Notes under the pieces: generated by a model
Told to the model about the DNA's origin: nothing
Databases searched by the model: none
What the model saw: only the letters and a program-made list of their open reading frames with translations
Source: Erythroxylum novogranatense
Lineage: Eukaryota > Streptophyta > Magnoliopsida > Malpighiales > Erythroxylaceae
Length of the DNA: 64,000 nucleotides
Reading direction: 5' to 3'
Assembly: GCA_029891385.1 (NCBI GenBank)
Contig: CM057225.1
Span: 76,657,887-76,721,886, forward strand
In this document: piece by piece, positions 25,901-38,100 of the stretch
Position numbering within the stretch: position 1 is the stretch's first letter
Layout of the letters: the number at the start of each line of letters is the position of its first letter
Translations under genes and position numbers: made by a program

Positions 25901-28468
25901 AGCTAGGAACAACTTTCTAGCATCGAATCGAGGTGGGTACCTGTTTATAATAGAATTTATAAGCCACTACTGCTTTCTTTAAATAAAGGGATTTTCTGAT
26001 TTCAATTGCATCATAAGTGTTGCATCATTGTGTGAATGATTTGAAAAATCATCATTGATTCCATACATGAGCTTTTGATGAATTGCAAAATACATTTGTG
26101 TTATGCCTCGAAAGATTCCATGGCATTTCAGATATTCGAAAGAAAGAGCATTCAATAAATGATATTGAGCTTGAATATGATAAAGGTTTGAAAATTATGA
26201 TTTCGATTAGTTTTAAGAGCTTTTATAAAATATGGTTTTATGTAAAAGTTTGAAAACTTGTGATTTTGGCATAAATTCGGAAGTGTATAGAAAATATTGT
26301 TTATGGAAATATTTGAAAGTTTTGATTCTTAAAAATGTTTTGAAATTGTCTAGAAAATGGTTTATGCAAATGTTTGAAAATTTATGATTTTCGAATACTT
26401 TCGAAATTAGTTAGAAAATGTTGTTTATAAAAGTGGTTGGAAGATTTCGATTTCCGAATGTCTAATGTTTATAAAAAAAAGGTATTTGAAAAATTATGAT
26501 TTCCGACATTGTTTATAAAAGTGTTTGGAAAGTTTACGATTTCCAAACTTGTTTATAAAAATGTTTGACAAAGTGTGATTTCCGAAATGCATTTGAAATT
26601 GTTTAGAAAATAAGGTTTATTTAAATATTGAAAATTACGATTTTCGAAAAGCGTTTGAAATGGTTTTAGAAACTGTTTTAAGAATTTATACAAGTTTTAA
26701 ATGTTTGATAAATTAAGAAAATTTCTGAAGTTTCGAAAAATGACACAAAGGCCCAATTTCTTGTCTTCAAATGATTTGGGAGATTGATTGAAAAATTGAG
26801 AAAGTATTGAATTTTATTGTTCCCGAATATTTTTGGAAAAGGGTTACGAGTTTTAAAATGAATTGAGAAATGAAGAAAGATTTTGAAATTTATTTCCGTG
26901 ATTTGGATTTAAGAAATTGCGTAAATTGTTAAATTAGTTATTTTTGACGAATTTGATAAGTTATGAAAATATTTTCGAATGTTTTAAGAAAATACAAGAT
27001 TTATAAAAATAAAATAAAATAAAATTGAATAATGTGCTTTATGAACTGCATACGTTGATTTATGTCTTAAAGAAATCTCTTGCATTCATTGTTCTGATGT
27101 TGATCCATACGTGATTACATTGTTGAATTGAGATTGAATATGTTTATTGATGTGATAATGTTATGCCATTGGAGTGTGCCATGGCATTTTGATTTGAATG
27201 GAAAGAAGAAAAGAAAATGGAAGCATATCATTTTGATAAATGATCTTGAGCATTGCTTATATGCTTTTGTGTGGGCGAGAGAGTTACGGATGGATAGTCA
27301 CGTGCACGTCAACGTATAGTTATAGCTTTCTCCTGGCTGTCCGCTTGAGGCAACGAGATCCTTGAGAAATCAGACTCGGATAGTTTACGGCATAAACTTT
27401 GGTTTATCCGTTGTGTTTACGGAACTCTCGAGCCATGTGTTGTTGTGCATTGCTTATGTGATTGCCATTGCATCTATGAATTGTCAAGCTGATGCATTCA
27501 TGTTTTATAAACTTATGGGTTTATGGCTGAAAGCCTAAAAATCATATGTTTTGCAAAATGGAGATTTTGGCTATAGCAAAGAAAAGAACCTTTTGAAAAT
27601 GTGCTTTACAGATTTCAAAGAAATGTTTTCTAAGAACAGAAAAGAAAAAGAATTTCAAGGATTTTGCTTATATATTTGTTATAAACTGTTACCCACGGGC
27701 TGTAAAGCTCACCCCCTTCATTCCCATCCACAGGTGATGAGAAGAAGATCGGGTGAAAGAAAATGAAGATTTCTGTTTGCATGTGTTTATATTGTATTAT
27801 TGTTAAGTTAGGTGGTTGCTGAGAAGTCTAGAATTGTTGTATATTGTGTACGTTGGTTTAGGGTTATGGGTAATATATAAGGCTTGAAAATGCCACTGTG
27901 ATTTGTATAAAGCTTTGATTTATGAAATTGTGTATGTAATGAGCATAAGGTGTATGAATTCTGGAATTATGTATTGATTTAAGTTATGTATGGGATGTGT
28001 ATATGATTATGAGTATGATAAGGTATTGTGGTTTGAGATTTGGATAAGGCTATTGAGTTATGGTGTTGCACATGGATAGTGCGATTGTATGTGAATGTAT
28101 TTGGATTAAGGAATGATAAAAGAGAGAAAAGAAAAGAAAAAAGAAAAAAATTTATACCGATTTCGGATTAAGGTTAGTCCAAGGTTTCCAACGCGACGCT
28201 TTCTCCTAAAAGTATATTATCAGATATCGGTACTTGTGTTTCAATTCGAATGCTTCGATTCGATTTGTGATTCGTGATCGTTTGTTTGGTTTGTCTCCGA
28301 GCCAATTCGATTTGACTTTGTTTGTATGCTTCGCTTCCAAGTTAGCTTTCAATTCGTTAATGATTTGTTTCGCTTTGTCATCAATCGTTTATTCGTTCCG
28401 CCTCTTTGTGATTCGTTCCGTCTTCTGTTTTTGGGTTGGGGCGCCGGTCTCCGGATCGGGTCCCAACA
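22934..28468 (+). repeat. 3' LTR (5535 bp) of the non-coding element
   Basis: Same plan as the 5' LTR: cassette 24107-24154 (different sequence from the 5' LTR), TATA box 25338-25344, exon 1 ending 25576, microexon 25857-25932, hairpins 27388-27410 and 27697-27710, acceptor ending 27733. The cassette holds a 23-bp palindrome (24111-24133, 11-bp arms, one central base). The donor after exon 1 is GTATGA rather than GTAAGA. Confidence 0.9.
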
Positions 28469-28477
28469 TAGTGTGTG

Positions 28478-31400
28478 TGTTGGAACCCCACCCCGGTGGA
28501 TCACGGGTCCCACTTCCTACGTGACGCCCAGACACGCATCCCACGAGGGAGGGATTCCTCACCACATAATAGACTTGCTTCGACATTAAAACTTCATAAT
28601 CATAAACCTTGTGCTTATAACCTTGCAGGGTCTTAAGCTGTAACTCTGCATTCGTGGTGAGCGCACACTATTTAAACATCAAAATCATAAGTTGACTTCT
28701 TCATATAAATTGTAGCTCTATGCCTCAAGTTCGTTTCGCAACAAGAATCACTTCAAACGGAGTTGTATAACTCACGTTATACTCAAAACGCCTAACATAG
28801 TTCATACTCCAAAAATGATCTCCAAACTCACCTCTCACTTACTTTAATGCAGAAATTTTCAATTTAGCTCCAAATGGTACACAATTTTATGGAGAGAAAT
28901 ATATATGTCTTAGGAATCTAATGGTTCAAGTCTCACCTCAATTGGAGGTCAGATGAGGGAAATATGCCCAAATGAATCAAGTATGTTCACATCCTAAATC
29001 AGTTTGAAACTCTTTTGGCGCGATCACCATAACTTTTGATCTATAAATCATATTTCTTTCGTTTTTATACCATTAAAAAGTAGACATCTATAGATATACA
29101 ACTTTCATGAAGACAGAAAAACGAGAATCGACCTCTAAAAATTCAAAAATCCACCATCTTTCCCGTAGCTGTCTGTTAAACGGACAGCCATGTCCGTTTA
29201 ACGGACACGGGCAAGGGAAGGGGTGTTTTTACACCCGAGGCTGTCCGTTTAACGGACATTTATGTCCGTTTAATGGACATGCAAAATCTCAAAACTTCAA
29301 ATCTTCTTCCAATGCATCTCAATCTTCAACCTAACTTCATAACCATTTATACACTTCCAAATTTACTCATTCCAAAACCTAAACACTTTATACTCCAAGT
29401 TCAACTGACCAACATCATAATTTCCAACTTAATTGGTTCATCAAACCATGGATTTCAATCATTTGTCAACAAAGTTATCATAAACCCATAAGCTACATGA
29501 ACAAACAAAATGAACCTTAGCTGTTATCTTCCAATTGTCATAACTTCTTGCTCCAAATTCTAAAAAGTACATATTATACCTCAATGGAAAGATAACAAGA
29601 TGCTCTATAACTCTCATGAAGGATGCAAATGTTAATTTCACCATTAAGCAAGGTAAAAAGCCACTCAAAGGCACTGCCCATAAAAGGTCCAACGAAACAG
29701 TAACTTTACTAATTGAACAGTGACTGAATGTGTTTCTAACCTCATAACTTCTTAACCCCAAGTCCAAATGAGACACATTATATGTCATTGGAAAGATATG
29801 AACCTATACTACAAACTTCAAAAGTCTTCCCGATCCAATTCAAGCCCTAAGAGGGACTAAATCCCAACTGAAGTTTATGTCAGATTTTACAAAAAATTTT
29901 GACAGAACCTCCCTTGAAAATACAACTAGCCAAACTTCAATCCTAGCTCCACCACCTGCATAAAACTCAATATCCAACTTCACAAAGCATAAATCAATCC
30001 CAAAAGTATCTCCAAACTCAATTTCAAGGCAACAACCACACTCCTAATCTTCTATCCCATTCCAAATGTAAAACATGCAAACTCAAACTTTCCTTTTGTC
30101 AAATATAGCTATACAATGATGCATGTGTATAAAACATAAGCAAATTACATAAATTACAACTGAAAGTCAGCAATCTTGCATTTACATGAAATTCAAAGTT
30201 ATTACAAAGCTTTAGAGGGCATTTTAGCCCAATTACATCATAGTTTCAAGGAACAAAGTACAAAATACATTCCAAAATGCTATCTAAAGCCTTGGTTTCT
30301 AAAACATGATTTCAAAAACAAAACTTGCATCGGAGTAATGCTTTATTCCCGATGCGGTGTCTCGGTTTCTCGCTCATGACCTGTGGAGGGGAAAATGGGG
30401 GGTGAGCTCGACGGCTCCGTGGGTAAAAACTTAATAACTAAGAATAAACATGCTAAAATCCTTTAACAATTCATTCTCAAACAATTGAACTAAACCATCT
30501 TCATCATAAACCAATTCTTCATTAAGATCAAATACACAAAGTCAATTACAAAACAATATATCATATAAGAACAACTTAACCAGCACATAATATAGTCACA
30601 CATAAGTTGGGTTTCGGGTGGGTCCAACAGGACGTACTACACATTTCCGTAAAACGGTCATGTGTAGCCGTGAACACATGAGGGAGTCCGTGAGGAACTC
30701 CATAGCCACTTGCGGGCAGGCGGGAGAAGCCTATATAGGTGCACCTATCACATAAAGGACCACCCTAAACCCATAGAAACATGCATATCACATCATTCAT
30801 GCATTTTATACATATTAGTACTCAAAGAACCTTGCAACATCCATTTTCACATGATTGCCTAATTCACATATTCAAATCTATTTTTTTCACTTGTTCAACA
30901 ATCATATACACAGTTTCATATCTCATATATATATTTAAACCATTTCAAGAAAATGCAAGCAATATGGATAAATCATTTCAAAGCATTCAATAGTATTTAT
31001 TATAGAACTTTAACAAGTTCATTAACTCAATCATTAAGAAATTACCCACCTTAAACCTTTAGCCTTGAATTTGATCAATTGATCTTGCTTCTTGTTCTAC
31101 TAATCTCTCTTCACCTTCATTAACCAAATATAATCCAATTAACATGGGATATCCCAAAATTAAACAAACCTAGGAGAGAAAAACATGGAATTAGACCTAT
31201 CTAACTTAACCCAAACCTTACCCAAGCTCTAAGCATCAAAACCCACTCATAAACCCAAAGAATTTATCATTTTTCTTACCTTGAAAGGAGACCCACGAAA
31301 ATTGCTCTCCCTCTTGGCTTGATAAACTCTTAAACCTTTCTTTCTCTTCTCCTTCTTAAGCCCTCTACTACTCTTCACCATGCAAGAAAATTCTAAAAAC

Positions 31401-31885
31401 CTAAGTATTTTCTTCCTCTTCTTCTTCTTCTCCTTCTTCTTCTTCTTCTTCTTCTTCTACATACACGAAACTCTCCCTCTCCCTTTCTAGAAATTTTGTG
31501 ACTCACCCTTCTAATAGCCTAACACATGCCTTCTTAACTTAAAAACTTAAACCTCACTTGTCCAAAACTACGTAGTTTTGGTAAAATCATTCCTTTCTTT
31601 ATAAAATTTTGCTTCTTCCTCCTACATGCACGACTCCACCATTACTTCTCTTTCTTTTTATTTTTAATTGGACTTATCAAAGACTCATCTAACCCTAATT
31701 CAAAGCTTAGACTCTTAGAACATATATAAACTTCCCAAAATACCCTCAAGCCATTTTATTCCATTCAATTTCTAACAACAATTTAACTCTAATTTAAACT
31801 AATCCCACATTTAATTTCCATCCCTCTAAACACTATAAACCTCAAAAATAACATAAACATGTTTAATACGATTCGGGGCCCAACA
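28478..31885 (-). mobile_element. solo LTR, 3408 bp
   Basis: In its own direction it starts TGTTGGGCCCCGAATC and ends GGTTCCAACA. GTGTG flanks it at 28473-28477 and 31886-31890. No interior or second LTR is present, so it is a recombined solo copy. It holds a TATAAAG at 31597-31603, a predicted donor after 31280 (CAAG|GTAAGA), a 65-nt microexon 31114-31050 ending AAG|GTGGGT, a hairpin at 30637-30667, a stem-loop at 30404-30417 and a CCACAG acceptor ending at 30381. Unlike the other families, its 180-bp-type phrases lie after these elements (about 28690-29820). Confidence 0.9.
29157..29283 (-). repeat. four TGTCCGTTTAACGGACA-type palindromes
   Basis: Four near-perfect copies of a 17-bp palindrome lie within 127 bp (about 29172, 29191, 29242 and 29263). 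The outer ones differ by one base. A GGGTGT...ACACCC inverted pair sits between them. This is the GC-rich cassette of this LTR family. Confidence 0.9.
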
Positions 31886-31890
31886 GTGTG

Positions 31891-32919
31891 GCAAGAAACC
31901 TCCTCACTCACTCAAGTTTTCGAGAAGACGCTAGAGCAAAAAACACAAGCATTTGTTGAGGATGATAAGGAAGTTTAACTAAAACAACATCCCTTTCATC
32001 CTCTACGAGTCTCTCTATCTCACTCAATGCAATATCTAACTGTTCAATTTTTTTTGAATATATGTTTCAATCTCAATACTCTGACACAATTCAGCTCCAA
32101 CCTGATTTATAGTATCACCCAACATCTTGGCAGTAACATTAATTGATTCTGTACGGCTTGCTTTTCGTGTATCATTACTCCTTTTTCTCCTCCGTCCTGA
32201 AATATTTTCAGTATGTTTTCCAATATTTGAGTTTTAAGGTTGGGTGAAGGAATCATCTATCTCGTGCTAACTATGCTTATATTGATCTTCATCCCCTTCA
32301 TTTATCCCACCTGTATCTTATTGACTTTCCATTTCCTTCAGAATATCTGCCGTAGTTTGTGCGTCATTTCTAGTTGCACGATCTTCTCCATAAATCCCAG
32401 TCAGTTCATGATAAAAAGGAAAACTCCTCTGTCGAAATTGAGCAGCATCTTTGTGACTCTTTAAGCAGATGAGAAAAAAAGTCAATATTATTATATAAAT
32501 TACAAGAAAGTAGTTAAAGGAAATACTTAAACAAGATAAACAAATTGGATTCTTACACTTAAGTAAGAACCCCATACATGATCTTCAGCAATGATCATCT
32601 TCCTTTCCATATCCCATCCAAATCTACTAATGTCTTTCCTTATCATATCATAAACAGTGCTCCACTGTTTCTTTAATGTCTTAATCCTAGACTCTATATG
32701 AGGTTTAACTCTTAAATTTGAATTAGGAAGCTTTGTTGTTACCATTCTTTCTAATTCATTGAGATACCCAGCTTTAAATCCAATATTAGCATTGTACATT
32801 TTCACATTATGCAAATCAACCATACAGGAAACTAGGACAACATCCTCATCATAAGTCCACTTTTGTTTTGTTTGTTCTAAACTTTCAGTGTCAACAGCGA
32901 AGGGAGAATTCATCGACAT
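31891..32919 (-). pseudogene. Harbinger ORF1, Myb/SANT-like DNA-binding protein, degraded
   Basis: Exon 1 (32919-32557) encodes KQKWTYDEDVVLVSCMVDL, a Myb/SANT-like trihelix domain, with IKTLKKQWSTVYDMI and DHVWGSYLS. A GT-AG intron (32556-32458) leads to SHKDAAQFRQRSFPFYHELT. The C-terminal part reads SGRRRKRSNDTRKASRTES, NVTAKMLGDTI and HPQQMLVFFAL with several stops and frame changes. In Harbinger elements this protein binds the ends and helps bring in the transposase. The final residues (FLATH) and TAA are split by the insertions: the TAA is at 16696-16698. Confidence 0.88.
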
Positions 32920-33153
32920 ACTTTTCTACCAAATTAAAGTAAAAGAGATAAATTAAAAATAATCATCATAATTAAGAAAAATAAAAACATTCATAAAATT
33001 CTTTATACCAAGTAACATTAAGCATCGACAGTTAACGAGAACGATACAGTCTACAATAACAGAGTACAATATAAACAACAAAGAGCACATCTTACGTAAA
33101 CAAAAATATCAAACCTCCTAACATTGAAAACAAAATACAAAACTTAAAAAAAG

Positions 33154-34357
33154 TCAATTCTCAATTTGCCTAGATGTTCTCCATTCACTAAACATTTTAT
33201 GTGCCAATCCAATTCTCCAATTTGTCCAAGCATTAGTTAGTTCAATAACAATGATAGACTCCTCCTCAACAACTGGATTGGTGTGAAAATCATCCCCTAA
33301 ATCACTCTCCATGTGATCAAAACTCATCTACTGCCTAATAAAATTATGAAGCAAACAACGAGCTAAAATAATTCTATTGTGTGTTTTTATTGGATAAAAT
33401 GATGGACTCCTAAGAATAGCCCTCCTAATTTTTAATAACCCAAAACACCTCTCAATTACATTGCATGCACTCGCATGTTTCATATTAAAAAATTCCTCTG
33501 TAGTTCTTGGTTGATAACCTTGACGCTATTCATTCAAATGGTACCTTTGACCCCTAAAAGGTGCAAGGAAGCCCTCACAATTTGTATAACTTGCGTCGAC
33601 AAGGTAATAGTAACCTATATAAAAAACACTACATAAGTTATACAAATAACATTTTCTCATACACAAAATTCCAAACAACCTTCCTTTATCATATAGGAAA
33701 GCTTACCATGAGGCACTTTTAGTCTATGTCTCCTAGTTATTGCATCACGAAGAACTCGACCATCAGCTACTGACCCTTCCCAACCAGGAAGAATATAAAC
33801 AAATTGCATGTTAGGTGTGCACACACCTAACACGTTTGTTGCACTGTCACCCTTATGAGTTTGAGATCTAGCCTTATTTTAATTGGCACATTAACCCTGA
33901 TATATGTCCCATCTAGAGCACTTAGGCAATTCTAAAATTGAAGTGAAATAAAAAATAATGAGAAACCTTAATCACATTCACTATATTTTCTTATAAAAAT
34001 AAAAGAGTAATTATCTACCTTAAACCACCTCCACCGATGGCCCGAAGAGTTTGTTAGTATCGACTCAGGTTTCTTAAACTCATGCTCTTGTAAATGCATC
34101 ACCGCATTTAGGACATTATGAAAATACCGACTAACTGTCTCACCCGACCTTCTAAAATTTCTTCTAATAGCTCGATTTTTAACATGATGAGCAATAATAT
34201 GTAAGAAAATTGCTACTTGTTCATAAATAAGCATGTTTTTTGTTGACTTTAATCCTCCTATACTTTCAAGCATTTCACAAAGTTTAAAAAAAGCTTGCCT
34301 ATTCATCCTAACCATTGAAATACACGACTCATGATTGTTATGCACAATTAGCCTCAC
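33154..34357 (-). pseudogene. PIF/Harbinger transposase (DDE nuclease), degraded
   Basis: Three exons on the minus strand, 34357-34019, 33931-33707 and 33614-33154, all with GT-AG introns. Exon 1 has the helical N-terminal part (MNRQAFFKLCEMLESIGGL, VAIFLHIIAHHVKNRAIRR, SGETVSRYFHNVL). Exon 2 has ALDGTYIRV with the first catalytic Asp, then a frameshift before QFVYILPGWEGSVADGRVL. Exon 3 has LVDASYTNCEGFLAPFRGQR and FFNMKHASACNVIERCFG with the catalytic Glu. A TAG replaces the Trp of NEWRQGYQP and another stop follows HNFIRQ. The gene is dead but clearly identifiable. Confidence 0.92.
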
Positions 34358-36570
34358 ATAATCTTAATTTGCATAAAAATTGTGAAAATATCTTCTAACC
34401 CTTAGACTATAACTATTTAAAGAATCCTCCAATGCCAACAAAATGAATAGCGAACTAACAACATTACACATCTACAACCATACAGTCAAGACAACCACAA
34501 TCCTTTTTGTTCTTTTTGCATTTTTACGTAGACTCAAACTGAAACGAGCCATGATTGCAAACAAAAAATGTTCTTTAAGCATATTGAAATATAGTATTTA
34601 TCATCAACGCCACAAAAAATACATTGTTATCAACGCAACAAAAGATACATTATCATCAGTGCAACAAAAATCAAGCATTTGAGTAGGATGCTGGAATCAT
34701 GAACTTGATTCAAGAATCATGCAGTTGAAGAAGTGGAAGATTTTAAACCAGATGCTTACTTATTCCGTGTGTGTTTTTAAACCAAATGCTGTCTTAGGAA
34801 TAGGAATGTCTTATCCTTAGAATGGATATTCCATTCTACAAAACAGGTTGTTAAAGTCAAAATGATATTATTAAATTTTTTTTAAATATTATTTTATTTA
34901 AACTTAAATTTTAATTGTTGGGCACCGTTGTCGAAATCCAACTCTTGCGAAATCATGAAGTGTGAGCGTAAACCCATAAGGTTATTTTCATGAACCCTTA
35001 TTAGGCATCATCCCATAAGGGTGGTGTGCCCTATAATAATCAAACATCAAAATGAACTTATTACTCCAACTCAACCATATAACGAGGAAGTCAATATGAA
35101 CATACATAACCGAACTACTTCAATCTATCATTTCATTTCTAAAGCAACAGAGTTTGAAAATCTTTATTTACATATCAAAAGCCACACCATTGGCTTATTA
35201 CAAAATACAAATAACAAATTTGCAGAAGTTCCCTTAGGCTTTTGATCACTTGATTTTTTAACTATCACCTGTAGAGGGGACAGAGAGGAGGTGAGCTTGA
35301 TAGCTCGTGGGTAGCCGTTTATAATGGAAAAATAAGCAAAAACTATTGAAAACATTCACTTGTCATAGACAATTTTCATATGGTTCTTAAAAAACATGTT
35401 TCTTAGGCTTTCAGCCAAAATTCACAAGTTGCAAAACATGAATGCATCAAACTTGTTAACATAACATGAGCGCATAAACACCTCATAATGGTTTGGGTTA
35501 TATAAACTATGTATGCATCATTCTTGTCATGAGCATATAAGCATATCAAATGGTTTAGGTAAGTCCAAAAACATGATGCACTTCACATTTCCAATAAAAT
35601 GGTCCTGTGTAGTCGTGAATTCTTGAGGGAGTCCTTGAAGGAAATCCATGCCACTAGCGAGCAGGTAGGAGAAGCCTATACTTTGGTCAACATGCATGTG
35701 ACAGTTCTTAAGGGACTACCACAAACCCACATAACACATATATTTCAAAATCTTGTAAGCTTGATGCCTAAAATGGCACATTTTCTTGAAAACTTGCTTT
35801 TCACATGCTTGTTATACCTTAAAGACCATTTCCAAAAGTATGGTTTCATAATCATGCATCATTTTAAAGAATCATTTTAAAAATAAGTTTTCATAAATCA
35901 TCACACAAATCATATAAGAAACATATAACAATAAATGCAACACTTATGATGCAATTGGAAACATTAAACTTTTTTATTTAAAGAAAACATTAGTGGCTTA
36001 TTTACTTTATTATAAACATGTACCCACCTTGATTTCCTTGATTATGGACTTGCTCAAAAAACCTCTTCTCTTGTTCCTCTTGTCTCTTTTGATCCCTTCA
36101 TACAATAACAAAAATCTCACTCAAAATGGTTTTCAATTGAAAATTCCTCAAAACACATTCACTAAAATTGGTTTCAGAATACTTAAACCCAAGCCTTTTC
36201 TAAACTCCATGAACTAAAATCCTTTCAAAAATCCAAAAGATTTAGAATGATCTTACCCTCATTCTTCACCAAATGAAGTGATCTTCAGCTCAAAGGGATT
36301 CCCTTCTCTTCCTCTTCCTTTTTCCTTTCTTGAACAACCCCAAAATCTCTTTTGAACATTAAAAAAAGATGGAACCCTAGCTTAACTCTCTTCTTTCCTC
36401 TCAACCAACGAAACCTCTCTTCTTCCTCTCTTTGGTTTTGTTATTTCACTTCTTCCTTTCCCATTTTCGTTTTCCCCTTTCTTAAGGAAGGAAACAACAC
36501 TTCTTTCTTTCCATTTTACCCTTAATGATTGATAAAAGTCCATCTTGCCCTTCTTTTAATGTCTTATGTC

Positions 36571-36577
36571 TTTTATA
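36571..36577 (-). promoter_or_regulatory. candidate TATA box of the 34916-38922 LTR
   Basis: The minus strand reads GTATAAAAGACATAAG, close to the box of the 16702 LTR, and is followed by a purine-rich leader. Confidence 0.55.
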
Positions 36578-37680
36578 CTTAAGTGTCTTGTCAAAAGAAC
36601 CCTTGAATATTCTGACATAACATTTTATTCTAGAAAAGTTTTCTCCCTTATCTTAAGTTTCCCATGATACCAAAATCAATCCATTTGGTTCAGAAATCTG
36701 AAAGTTAAGGCCCAAAAATTTCAGACTGTTGATAGACTGAAATAATACAATATATGCAACTTCCATCCAAAAATTGAAAGTCCTAGAGACTGAAATAGAT
36801 TTCAACTTCTTCATACCATTTGTATCTCCATGTCTCTAGTTTATCTTGAAACAAGAAACATCTCATTTGGAATCTTATAGATCCAGATATATTCAAAATA
36901 CTGAAGCATGTTCAGTAAAATATCCAATTTCCATTCTTCCTACCGATACCCTTACTTTGAGCCAATCTATTTTTTAAAAATCAACACCAAAGGCTATAAC
37001 CTTTCATAGAGACATAAAAATAAAAGTGTTAGAAATCTAAGGGTTCAAGAATCACTTCATTTGGAGGTCAGATAACAAAATTATGGTCGAAAGAATCAAA
37101 CAAGATTTGGTCCTCAATAATATTGAACTTGTCTCGGGACAAAGGGCATAAATTTCACTAGAGATGTTGGATTAAGATTATATTAGGACGATTTCAAAGG
37201 AAACTTTAAGATATACAACTTTGAAGAAGACCTTGAGGTGATATTGTATCATCTAAAGGGTCAAAATGTAGCAGAAGATAGGTACAGACGAAGCCAAATG
37301 AAAAAGCAGACGAATGGAAAAAGATAAAAGAAGTGGAAAAATTGCTATAACATTCCCTACAAATATTGGATTAAGGTTTTCTTTATATGGTTAGAAAGAG
37401 CACTTCAAGATCTACAACTTTTATGAAGACATAAAAGACATATTCTATCTTCTGAAGGGTAAAAAATGGAACAGAAGATAGGTACAGATGAAGTCAAATG
37501 AAAAAACAAACGAATGGAAAAAGGTAGAAGAAGTGGGAAAATTGCTATAACGTTTCCTACATATATCAGATTAAGGTTTTCTTTATATGATTCAAAAAAG
37601 AACATCAAGATCTACAATTTTATGCAGACCTCACAGACAGATTCTATCTTCTAAATGGTCAAAAATGGAGCAAAAGATAG

Positions 37681-38100
37681 GTCAACCGAAAAAACAAAAG
37701 AAACAAAACATAGAAGAAGATGATGTCATCACAAAAGAAACAAAAAAGTAGAAGAAGCAAAACACAGAAGAAAATGATGTCATCACAGAAGAAACAAAAC
37801 ACATAAAAAACAAAGCACAGAAGAAACAAATTACAGAAGAAGATGACATCATCACAAAAGAAACACAGAAGAAGATAACATCATCACAGAAGAAGCAAAA
37901 AGGCAAAAGAAGCAAAAAATAGAAGAAAAAAACACAGAAGAAGATGACGTCATCACAGAAGAAATACAGAAGAAGATAACATCATCATAGAAGAAGAAAA
38001 AAGGTAGAAAAAATAATGCACAGAAGAAGCAAAACACAGAAGAAGAAAAAAGTAGAATAAACAAAACACAGAAGAAGCAAAACATAGAAAAAACGAAAAG
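37681..38100 (-). repeat. degenerate minisatellite with repeated GATGACGTCATC-type palindromes
   Basis: Imperfect units built from ACAGAAGAAG, AACAAAACAC and GATGAYRTCATCAC. Palindromic cores are at about 37719, 37770, 37842 and 37944; the last is the perfect 12-mer GATGACGTCATC. TGACGTCA is the classical bZIP (CRE-like) site. Lies in the U3 half of the solo LTR. Confidence 0.85.

Larger units (their letters stand above)
16702..28468 (+). mobile_element. non-coding LTR retrotransposon with 5.5-kb LTRs and a 664-bp interior
   Basis: Two near-identical direct repeats (16702-22269 and 22934-28468) start TGTTGGACCCC and end TCCCAACA. The TAGTG duplication flanks the pair at 16697-16701 and 28469-28473. 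The interior 22270-22933 opens with an initiator-tRNA-Met primer site and closes with a polypurine tract, so the borders are those of a true LTR element. No open frame resembles gag, protease, RT or integrase anywhere in it. The primer site and tract resemble Gypsy-type (chromovirus-like) elements, and the arrangement resembles the 'large retrotransposon derivative' class, but with far longer LTRs than interior. It must depend on enzymes from another element. Confidence 0.93.

Noticed and set aside
16702..28468. The two 5.5-kb copies as a segmental tandem duplication
   Set aside because: TG...CA ends, a 5-bp target duplication, primer site and polypurine tract all identify them as LTRs.
37682..38085. 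Minus-strand Phe/Ser/Cys-rich frames of 77 codons
   Set aside because: Low-complexity translation of the minisatellite.
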